NCBI GenBank assembly: GCA_964532175.1 | Contig: CAZHGP010000050.1 | Location: forward strand, 1 to 7,721 | Origin: JAVZCJ01 sp964532175 | Lineage (GTDB): Archaea; Thermoproteota; Nitrososphaeria_A; Caldarchaeales; JAVZCJ01 | Direction: 5' to 3' | Length of the DNA stretch: 7,721 bases | Part shown: one piece after another, positions 1 to 5,466 of the stretch | Layout: the number at the start of each line of letters is the position of its first letter | Position numbering within the stretch: position 1 is the stretch's first letter | Made by a program: the position numbers and the translations under genes | The notes under the pieces: model-generated | The model's input: only the letters and a program-made list of their open reading frames with translations | What the model was told of the DNA's origin: nothing | Database searches by the model: none

Positions 1-456
1 GAAGAAGAAATTAAAAATAGTTATGAAGGAGTTGAAGGTACTATAGAAATTTTTGAAGAATTTTCAATTGGGCTTGATAAAATAGATGGTTTCTCTCATT
101 TAATAATTATTTTCTGGATGGATAAAGTTAATGAAGAAAATAGAAAAACTTTAAAAGTTAAACATAGAAGACTTTTAAGATTTGGTTTTAAAGAAAATGA
201 ATTACCAGAAGTAGGAGTTTTTTGTACAGATTCTCCTCATAGACCTAATCCTATAGGTATAACTATAGTTGAACTTATTAATAGAGAAGGAAGATTTCTT
301 AAAGTTAAAGGAATAGATGCATTTAATGGCACTCCAGTAATTGATATAAAACCATATACTTATGATAGAATAATAGAAAATATAAGAGTCCCAAAATGGT
401 TTAAAGAAATTCTTGAAAAACTTAAGATTAAAGGAATTAAAATAAAAAGCATTTAA
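1..456 (+). CDS. trmO: TrmO/TsaA-family tRNA (t6A37) N6-methyltransferase, 5'-truncated by window edge
   Basis: Reading frame 1 is open from the first base to a TAA at 454-456, giving 151 visible residues; the first ATG at 118 lies inside the conserved domain, so the true start is upstream of the window. TrmO uses S-adenosylmethionine to methylate N6 of t6A37 in tRNA-Thr, forming m6t6A, which tunes decoding (family knowledge). Family marks seen, numbered from base 1: a GLDKIDGFSHLIIIFW stretch (24-39), SPHRPNPIGI (78-87), the central TsaA signature, and DAFNGTPVIDIKPY (106-119). The residue before SPHRPNPIG is Asp, where I expect Arg (TRSP) in many homologues. The gene converges on the larA-like gene and the two TAA stops share bases 454-455. 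Only the N-terminal part is missing. Family assignment is strong; the exact tRNA substrate in this organism is inferred. Confidence 0.88.
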   Translation, partial: EEEIKNSYEGVEGTIEIFEEFSIGLDKIDGFSHLIIIFWMDKVNEENRKTLKVKHRRLLRFGFKENELPEVGVFCTDSPHRPNPIGITIVELINREGRFLKVKGIDAFNGTPVIDIKPYTYDRIIENIRVPKWFKEILEKLKIKGIKIKSI

Positions 457-1694
457 GTATTTATTAATGTAAGAGCTGCATATGGCATAGCTAAAATTTT
501 TGATTTTTCATTTGCTTCTTTATCAATAAAATCTTGTGGATTATTAATAATTTCTATATTAAGTAAAGTTGCAATTTCATTATTTAGCTTATTGTTATTT
601 GTATAAATATAAAGTTTTGGCTTGCTATTTATGAAAATATCATAAAGTTTATACATTACTGCACCAGCAAAACTTTCAATTCCATTTTTCAATATTTCTT
701 TTAAAAGCTGATTTTTATTCATATTTTCTTTTTTAATTTTTTCAGCAATATCGATTAATTCAGGCCATTGATGACCAAGTCTACAAGAAGCAATTAATAA
801 TATTTTTCCATCTTTTTTGCATATTTTATGAGCTGTAAAAATAGCTTTAATTGCTTGTACAAAATCTATATCTTCTTTACCTCCAGGAGAAACAATAACT
901 AAATCATATTCTTCTTTAATATTAAAACCATATATTTTTTTACAAAAATTAGCTCCTTTTCTATGTTCTTTTAATGGATCTCCTGCAAAACATTTTATAA
1001 TTCCATTATTCGGATTAAGAACATAATCTATTGTATAATTCAATCCAGATAATCTCCCAGCATCATCTATATCTAATCTTACAGGATTATCATTTATTCT
1101 ACCGCATTCAGCATTAGGAGATATAAACATTGAATGATTTTTATTTATTGTTTCATAATATGCAATTCCTGGAAGAACTATTTTATATCCACCTGTAAAA
1201 CCAGCTATTTCTGATGGAAATATTGATCCTATACCAATTTTAAAATCTGCATTTAAGAATTCTTTATTTAACCATACAGGCGTGCCATATTTTGTTACTC
1301 CTATAAAATCATGAATATTTTCATCATATGCATCATGAATTATAATATTATAATTCTTAAATATTTTTGAACCAACTTTTTCTTTAATATATTCTTCTGA
1401 AGGTGCTTCATGTGTGCCTTTAGCAAATATGATTTTTATATCTTTTCCATCAATTTCTTTAAGTAAAAATTCTAGTGTTTCTGCTGTAGGTGTGGGTCTT
1501 GTATGATCATCTATGAGTACTGCGATGCTTTTTGCATTTCTTATATCTTTTATAATCCTTTTCTCTATTTTTTTAAGAGCTTCATTAACACTAATAGATT
1601 TTTTAATTTTTGGCATTAATAATTTAACTTTATTGCTTTGAAACTCGATATTAATATTTTTTGTCATTAAATCAAATGGGAAATTTATAATCAT
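453..1694 (-). CDS. larA: LarA-family nickel-pincer-nucleotide racemase/epimerase, with an altered active-site His position
   Basis: LarA enzymes racemise lactate or epimerise other 2-hydroxyacids using a nickel pincer nucleotide bound covalently to a Lys (family knowledge). I place the start at the ATG at 1694, three codons inside a GTG at 1703, because a GGTGA at 1705-1701 sits 6 bases upstream and overlaps that GTG; this gives 413 residues. Visible motifs: DDHTRPTPT (62-70), GTH (93-95), AGFTGGYKIVLPGIA (164-178) and NKNH (184-187). Compared with L. plantarum LarA (numbering from memory), R66, H95, K171, H187 and K283 match R75, H108, the cofactor-bound K184, the Ni ligand H200 and K298. 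The position of H174, a catalytic acid/base, is Ser161 in FPSEIAGF. The substrate may therefore not be lactate. The cofactor-synthesis genes larB, larC and larE are not in this window. The gene stands alone and converges on trmO. Confidence 0.87.
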   Translation of the reverse strand: MIINFPFDLMTKNINIEFQSNKVKLLMPKIKKSISVNEALKKIEKRIIKDIRNAKSIAVLIDDHTRPTPTAETLEFLLKEIDGKDIKIIFAKGTHEAPSEEYIKEKVGSKIFKNYNIIIHDAYDENIHDFIGVTKYGTPVWLNKEFLNADFKIGIGSIFPSEIAGFTGGYKIVLPGIAYYETINKNHSMFISPNAECGRINDNPVRLDIDDAGRLSGLNYTIDYVLNPNNGIIKCFAGDPLKEHRKGANFCKKIYGFNIKEEYDLVIVSPGGKEDIDFVQAIKAIFTAHKICKKDGKILLIASCRLGHQWPELIDIAEKIKKENMNKNQLLKEILKNGIESFAGAVMYKLYDIFINSKPKLYIYTNNNKLNNEIATLLNIEIINNPQDFIDKEANEKSKILAMPYAALTLINT

Positions 1695-1700
1695 AAGCTT

Positions 1701-1705
1701 CACCT
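1701..1705 (-). promoter_or_regulatory. Ribosome-binding site GGTGA deciding the larA-like start
   Basis: On the minus strand AGGTGAAGCTTATG places GGTGA, complementary to the archaeal 16S 3' end, 6 bases before the ATG at 1694. The upstream GTG (1703-1701) is part of this GGTGA, so it is an unlikely start. Confidence 0.7.
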
Positions 1706-1886
1706 AAATAAAGAAATTTTTATTGAAATTTTATTAATAAAGGATGTGAATGAAAAGATTTTATTTACTAGAAAAGAGGTGATAAGAGCATAAAATTAGA
1801 GAAATATTTAAACTTTTATGATGAAAAATGCTTTTATAAGCTTAAAATTAACATTTTTTCATTTTTATTTTAAAAAAATAGATAAT

Positions 1887-1915
1887 AAATATTCAATATA
1901 TCGAATATTTTTTTT
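1887..1915 (+). repeat. 8-bp inverted repeat followed by a T-tract
   Basis: AAATATTC (1887-1894) and GAATATTT (1903-1910) are perfect reverse complements around an 8-base loop, and a T-run covers 1908-1915. This has the shape of an intrinsic terminator for plus-strand transcription, but the stem is almost all A-T pairs and no plus-strand gene ends here. It may be a protein-binding palindrome or chance in AT-rich DNA. Confidence 0.35.
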
Positions 1916-1928
1916 AAAAAATAAAAAA
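1916..1928 (-). terminator. Poly-T terminator candidate for the sufC-sufB-DUF123 operon
   Basis: On the minus strand this reads as two six-base T-runs separated by one A, about 75 bases past the DUF123 stop. Archaeal termination typically relies on such U-rich tracts without a GC stem (established knowledge). The inverted repeat at 1887-1910 lies just beyond it in the direction of transcription. Confidence 0.4.
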
Positions 1929-2004
1929 TTATTAAATTAAAACCAAGTGCGAATAAACAAGTATTAGTAAAAACTATTCTTAATAATGCTTATTTTTAAC
2001 ACTA

Positions 2005-2469
2005 TCAATCAAAAATTATTGTTAAAGGTTTTAATTTTTTATTTTTAAAAATTTCCTTTATAGCTATTATTATTTTTTTAAGATTCATATATTTAATAGG
2101 TTTAAGTAAGTGTGCTCCACATTTTTCTTTACAATCGCTTGATCCAAAGTTTTTAGATGCAATTTCAAAATAATTTTCCTTTAAAATTTTTACAAATGTA
2201 CATTCTTTAAAAATTTTTGTTTTTGCATATATGACTGCTTTTATCTTAACTAAATGATTGCTTGTTAAATAATCAATATGCCATCTTAATTTCTTATTTT
2301 TCTTTAAATGCCTATTTACTCTAGATTTTATTCCACCATATTGCTTAGCTGAACCTAAATAAACATAATATCCAGGAGTAAAATAATGAGTATTTTTTGC
2401 TAAAGTTATATTTATATTATCTTTAACATAAATAATAATTGCATATACTCCAGGATCTTTTGATATCAT
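2005..2469 (-). CDS. DUF123 / GIY-YIG-like nuclease-fold protein
   Basis: This 154-residue protein matches the DUF123 family, a variant of the GIY-YIG nuclease fold found alone or fused to endonuclease III in archaea and thermophiles; its biochemical role is not firmly known. Visible in order: PGVYAIII (6-13) and GYYVYLGSA (33-41), corresponding to the GIY and YIG strands; the basic stretch RVNRHLKK (50-57); the family signature WHIDYL (63-68); and FGSSDC (108-113) continuing to C117 and H120, a possible metal site (C-x3-C-x2-H). There is no signal peptide or membrane segment. The ATG at 2469 has only a weak purine-rich GAAG upstream, suggesting translation coupled to sufB, whose stop is 12 bases away. 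It is the last gene of the suf operon, and its frame continues that of sufB across the sufB TGA. The stop is TGA followed directly by TAG. DNA repair or nucleic-acid processing is a guess. Confidence 0.85.
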   Translation of the reverse strand: MISKDPGVYAIIIYVKDNINITLAKNTHYFTPGYYVYLGSAKQYGGIKSRVNRHLKKNKKLRWHIDYLTSNHLVKIKAVIYAKTKIFKECTFVKILKENYFEIASKNFGSSDCKEKCGAHLLKPIKYMNLKKIIIAIKEIFKNKKLKPLTIIFD

Positions 2470-2481
2470 CTTCTTTATTTT

Positions 2482-3699
2482 TCAAATTTTCTTCATAGAT
2501 GTTATTGAAGATATTATTCTCTTTATATTTTCTTCAATTTCAATCGGTAATCCAAGAATTCTAGTATCTACAAATCCTCTTACAATCATTGATATTGCTT
2601 CTTCTTTAGGTATTCCTCTACTCATTAAATATTCTATTTGTTCTTCAGCTATTTTACCTATTGCAGCTTCATGTGTAAGTTCCGAATCATCAATCATTGC
2701 ATTTAATTCAGGAATTGCTATTACTTTAGCTTTTTTTGATAATAAAAGGCTGCTACATTCCATATGACCTTTAGTTTTTTCTCCTATTCCAACTATTTTT
2801 CCTCTTGCAAAAATTTGTGCTTCATCATTTACAATAGCTCTTGTTAATATTCTTCCACTAGATCTTTCTCCTTCTAAATTTATTTCACTTCCTACATCAA
2901 TTAAAGATTTTCCCCAAATGTTTAAAATAGAATTGAATTCTACTTTTGAATTTTTACCTTTTAAATATGCTATTGGAAAAGTTTGTAAACTATTTACTTC
3001 ACCTATTAAAATATAATTGCTTATGAATGTTCCATTATTTTCTATTATTGCTCCACTTCTAGGTCTAACATCTGCTTTACTTGGCCATTTATGAATCATT
3101 GTAAATGTTAATTTTGCATTATTTTTAATATAAAATTCTGTAATACCTATATGCAATGCTTTTTCAATTAATTTATGAGCTGTACATCCACTTAAAACTT
3201 GTACTTCAGAATTTTCTTCAGCTATAACTATATTATGAACATTTTGATTGAATGACTCACTTCCTATTAACATACAAGATTGTATTGGAAGAGTAACTTT
3301 TACATTTGGCATTATTCTAAAAAAATATCCATCATCCCATTCAATTGCAGCTCTAGCAGTAAATTTATCCATATCTGGTCTTATTGTTTCCCAAAAATAA
3401 TCCAATAACCAATCATGCTTTTTAAATGCTTCTTTTATACTCATAACTTCTATTTTTCCATCGTATATTTTTGAAATATATTCATAAAATGGTTTATGGT
3501 CTAATTGAATATATGTTCCAGCTTTTTCTATATTTAAATCTATTCCAACATTATATGCTTCATTTTCAATTTGTTTAATAGAATTTATTAATGAAGAAGA
3601 TGTCCTACTATATTCTGAAAAATCTATATTTAATCCATATTTAGGAGGTTTATTTAATGCATTTTTTGCTAATTCTAATATTTTTTGCAAATCTCGCAT
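2482..3699 (-). CDS. sufB: SufB-family Fe-S cluster assembly scaffold (short, minimal SufBC/SMS-type)
   Basis: SufB is the scaffold on which Fe-S clusters are built, working in the cytosol with the ATPase SufC. The protein has 405 residues, about 90 fewer than E. coli SufB (495), with the shortfall mainly before the beta-helix core; this fits the minimal two-gene systems of archaea and strict anaerobes. Residues matching functional positions of E. coli SufB (numbering from memory) are C172 in SGCTAH (C254), H183 in ALHIGITE (H265), C315 in HMECSSLLL (C405) and H343-E344 in LTHEAAIGKI (H433-E434). The C-terminal helices EEQIEYLMSRGIPKEEA and MIVRGFVDT are typical. The HEAAIGKI form makes it SufB rather than SufD, and no sufD, sufS or sufU lies in the window. 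The ATG at 3699 overlaps the end of sufC by 25 bases. It ends in TGA, 12 bases before the DUF123 start. Confidence 0.93.
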   Translation of the reverse strand: MRDLQKILELAKNALNKPPKYGLNIDFSEYSRTSSSLINSIKQIENEAYNVGIDLNIEKAGTYIQLDHKPFYEYISKIYDGKIEVMSIKEAFKKHDWLLDYFWETIRPDMDKFTARAAIEWDDGYFFRIMPNVKVTLPIQSCMLIGSESFNQNVHNIVIAEENSEVQVLSGCTAHKLIEKALHIGITEFYIKNNAKLTFTMIHKWPSKADVRPRSGAIIENNGTFISNYILIGEVNSLQTFPIAYLKGKNSKVEFNSILNIWGKSLIDVGSEINLEGERSSGRILTRAIVNDEAQIFARGKIVGIGEKTKGHMECSSLLLSKKAKVIAIPELNAMIDDSELTHEAAIGKIAEEQIEYLMSRGIPKEEAISMIVRGFVDTRILGLPIEIEENIKRIISSITSMKKI

Positions 3700-4391
3700 T
3701 TTCCATAACCTTCTTTACTTATATCTTTAAGTATTTCCATAGGTTCTCCATAACAAGCAATTTTTCCATTTAATAAAACATACGCTTTATCTACTTCTAT
3801 ATAATTTAATATTAATCCTTGATGAGTTACTATAATTCCAGAACAATTATTTTCCAATAAAGTTGAAATAGATTTACCTATTACTCCAAGATTTATAATA
3901 TCTACACCAGAATCTGGTTCATCAAATAAAGCCAATTTAGGTTTTTGAATATAAAGTAGCATACATTCAATTCTTTTCATTTCTCCTCCAGAAAAACCTA
4001 TATTTATTTCTCTTTCAAAAAATTCTATTGGAAAATTAAATTTTTTAGCAATTTCATTAAAATCTTCCTTTTTTAATCCAAATTTATTTAAAATATCCGA
4101 TATTCTAACACCTTTTATAGAAGGTGGAAATTGAAAAGCCATTCCTATTCCTAATTTTGCTCTTTCATCTATTGGAAGATTTGTTATATCTTTTCCTTTA
4201 AATATAATATTCCCTTTAATAATTTTAATAGGTGAAAGACCCATTATTGCTTTTAATAATGTTGTTTTTCCAGAACCATTAGGTCCTAAAAGAACAATTT
4301 TTTCATTTTCTTCAATTTCAAGATTTATCCCATTTAATATTTCTTTATTCATAATTTCTACATGTAAATCTTTTATTTCTAAAATTTTCAA
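3675..4391 (-). CDS. sufC: SufC-family ABC ATPase for Fe-S cluster assembly, with C-terminal CxxC
   Basis: SufC is a soluble ABC-type ATPase whose ATP-driven dimerisation remodels the SufB scaffold. The 238-residue protein has every ABC motif: Walker A GPNGSGKTT (36-44), Q-loop FQFPP (86-90), signature FSGGEMKR (133-140), Walker B LALFDEPDSGVD (153-164) with E158, and H-loop THQG (189-192). The DEPDSGVD wording and FQFP Q-loop are typical of SufC rather than transport ATPases, and no permease gene is nearby. The start is a TTG at 4391-4389 giving MKILEIKDL, the usual first strand; a GAGGGG at 4403-4398 lies 6 bases upstream, and the first internal ATG (residue 14) would delete that strand. 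Odd point: the protein ends KCEICKKY, a CxxC (C232, C235) that could be a metal or cluster ligand. It is the first gene of the operon and divergent from nnrD. Confidence 0.95.
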   Translation of the reverse strand: MKILEIKDLHVEIMNKEILNGINLEIEENEKIVLLGPNGSGKTTLLKAIMGLSPIKIIKGNIIFKGKDITNLPIDERAKLGIGMAFQFPPSIKGVRISDILNKFGLKKEDFNEIAKKFNFPIEFFEREINIGFSGGEMKRIECMLLYIQKPKLALFDEPDSGVDIINLGVIGKSISTLLENNCSGIIVTHQGLILNYIEVDKAYVLLNGKIACYGEPMEILKDISKEGYGKCEICKKY

Positions 4392-4397
4392 AGTTTT

Positions 4398-4403
4398 CCC
4401 CTC
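4398..4403 (-). promoter_or_regulatory. Ribosome-binding site GAGGGG supporting the TTG start of sufC
   Basis: The minus strand reads TGAGGGGAAAACTTTG. GAGGGG ends 6 bases before the TTG at 4391 and is the only G-rich tract nearby, which supports TTG as the start. Confidence 0.6.
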
Positions 4404-4422
4404 AAAATAAATAATTAGAAGC

Positions 4423-4436
4423 TAAATATATATTAA
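4423..4436. promoter_or_regulatory. Palindromic TATA-like element in the sufC/nnrD divergent promoter
   Basis: AATATATATT (4425-4434) is a perfect 10-bp palindrome in the 87-base divergent region. At the usual archaeal spacing of about 26 bases, it would set the nnrD start of transcription near 4456 and the sufC start near 4403. Both leaders would be short: about 22 bases for nnrD and about 12 for sufC, the latter still holding its ribosome site. A purine-containing GAAGCTAA flanks it on the nnrD side as a possible BRE; the sufC side is T-rich, so orientation may favour nnrD. The alternative AAAATATTTATT (4457-4466) lies too close to the nnrD ATG. Confidence 0.5.
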
Positions 4437-4478
4437 AGAAAAAATAATACTCATTAAAATATTTATTCGTGAAGAAGA

Positions 4479-5345
4479 ATGAAAAATGAAATATTTACTA
4501 TAGATGAAAAATTTGTTGAAGAAGTTATAAAGCCTAGAAAAAGAGATTCTCATAAAGGAGATAATGGAATAGTAGCTATAATTGGAGGAAGTTGGTTATA
4601 CCATGGAGCTCCATATCTTTCAGCTTTAGCTGCTTTAAGAAGCGGAGTTGATTTAGTTTATTTAGCAGTTCCAAAACAAATATCCATTGCAATAAGAGCT
4701 TTAAATCCAAATTTGATAGTAATCCCATTACCAGATGCAAAATTAACTAAAGGATGTGTAAATAAACTTCTTAAATGGCTTCCAGAAATAAATTCAGCTG
4801 TTGTTGGACCTGGAATTTCAAAACAAAAAACAGATGGAATTAAAGAATTAGTTAAAGAATTAATTTTTAGAAAAGTTAGCTTAGTTTTAGATGCAGAAGC
4901 TCTTCAACAAGATGTAATTGAAATTCTTAAAGGTAAAAAAATTGTAATAACACCACATGCAGGAGAATTTAAAAGATTATTTAAAATAGAATTAAATTCA
5001 AATATTGAAAATAGAATTGAAATCGTAAAATCTAAAGCAAAAGAGTATAATTTTACAATACTTCTTAAAGGTGCAATAGATATTATTTCTAATGGTGAAA
5101 AAACAGCTATAAATAAAACAGGTTCTCCTGCTATGACTGTTGGTGGAACAGGAGATGTATTATCAGGATTATTAGCAGGTATTTTAAGTCATGGTATAGA
5201 TACTTTTGATGCGGCTGCTGCTGCAGCATATATTAATGGTTTAGCTGGAGAAAAAGCTACAGAAAAATATGGTTTGCACATTCTTGCAACAGATATTATA
5301 GATGAAATACCTATTATAATGAAAAAATTTGATAAAATAGTTTGA
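4479..5345 (+). CDS. nnrD: ADP-dependent (S)-NAD(P)H-hydrate dehydratase, stand-alone
   Basis: This enzyme dehydrates the damaged cofactor NAD(P)H-hydrate back to NAD(P)H using ADP (family knowledge); it belongs to the ribokinase-like YjeF C-terminal family. The 288-residue protein shows SHKGDNGIVAIIGGS (24-38), HGAPYLSALAALRSGVDLVY (42-61), VVGPGIS (108-114), VLDAEAL (136-142), VITPHAGEF (156-164), LLKGAIDII (195-203) and TGSPAMTVGGTGDVLSGLLA (214-233), with catalytic Asp226 in GTGD. The N-terminal epimerase domain (NnrE) fused in many archaeal homologues is absent: the protein starts directly with the dehydratase domain, so an epimerase, if present, must be encoded elsewhere. The ATG at 4479 follows a GTGAAGAAG purine stretch. 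The stop is TGA; a 14-codon open stretch follows it to a TAA at 5388. It is transcribed divergently from sufC and shows no obvious functional link to its neighbours. Confidence 0.94.
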   Translation: MKNEIFTIDEKFVEEVIKPRKRDSHKGDNGIVAIIGGSWLYHGAPYLSALAALRSGVDLVYLAVPKQISIAIRALNPNLIVIPLPDAKLTKGCVNKLLKWLPEINSAVVGPGISKQKTDGIKELVKELIFRKVSLVLDAEALQQDVIEILKGKKIVITPHAGEFKRLFKIELNSNIENRIEIVKSKAKEYNFTILLKGAIDIISNGEKTAINKTGSPAMTVGGTGDVLSGLLAGILSHGIDTFDAAAAAAYINGLAGEKATEKYGLHILATDIIDEIPIIMKKFDKIV

Positions 5346-5366
5346 GATAAGTTTAAAAATAATAAA

Positions 5367-5383
5367 AACTTTTATGAAAAGTT
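5367..5383 (+). repeat. Small inverted repeat after nnrD
   Basis: AACTTTT (5367-5373) and AAAAGTT (5377-5383) are perfect complements around a 3-base ATG loop, 21 bases after the nnrD stop. It could form a short hairpin at the transcript end, but no T-run follows directly, so terminator function is doubtful. Confidence 0.25.
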
Positions 5384-5420
5384 AATATAAGATAAGGAAA
5401 TTTTGCAGCATTTTTCTTAA

Positions 5421-5433
5421 TAAAGTTTATAAG
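5421..5433 (+). promoter_or_regulatory. TATA/BRE-like promoter of the PaREP1-family gene
   Basis: TAAAGTTTATAAG holds a TTTATAAG TATA-like box (5426-5433) preceded by an AAAG BRE-like stretch. The predicted transcription start near 5456 leaves a leader of about 10 bases that still includes part of the GAGTGAG ribosome site (5455-5461). An intact promoter suggests that the downstream gene, although interrupted, was recently active. Confidence 0.55.
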
Positions 5434-5466
5434 ATGCTCTATAATGAAAAATAAGAGTGAGAATTA

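Larger units (their letters stand above)
1706..2004. other. Gene-free AT-rich intergenic region between the larA-like and DUF123 genes
   Basis: No ORF with family resemblance is visible on either strand. The region should contain the minus-strand promoter of the larA-like gene; candidates read on the minus strand are TTTATTAATAAAATT (about 1742-1728, short leader) and the BRE-like plus TATA-like AAAAGTTTAAATA (about 1817-1805, leader near 85 bases). The choice cannot be made by eye. On the plus strand there is a strong orphan Shine-Dalgarno sequence, AGAGGTGAT (1775-1783), preceded by a 15-codon GTG ORF (1746-1793). Towards 1887-1930 lie a hairpin and a poly-T/poly-A block that probably end the suf-DUF123 transcript. 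Confidence 0.6.

Noticed and set aside
118..456. ATG at 118 as the trmO start
   Set aside because: The same frame is open to base 1 and codes for conserved TrmO sequence upstream (GLDKIDGFSHLI), so this Met is internal.
1701..1703. GTG as the start of the larA-like gene (416 residues)
   Set aside because: This GTG is part of the GGTGA ribosome site, which is well spaced for the ATG at 1694.
1813..1825. C/D-box sRNA suggested by ATGATGA in TTTATGATGAAAAAT (and another ATGATGA near 6254)
   Set aside because: The C-box-like sequence is present, but no CTGA D or D' box follows within a plausible distance, so it is not a supportable snoRNA-like gene.
3675..4391. SufC as ATPase of an ABC transporter
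   Set aside because: DEPDSGVD, the FQFP Q-loop and the overlapping sufB identify SufC, and no membrane permease gene is adjacent.
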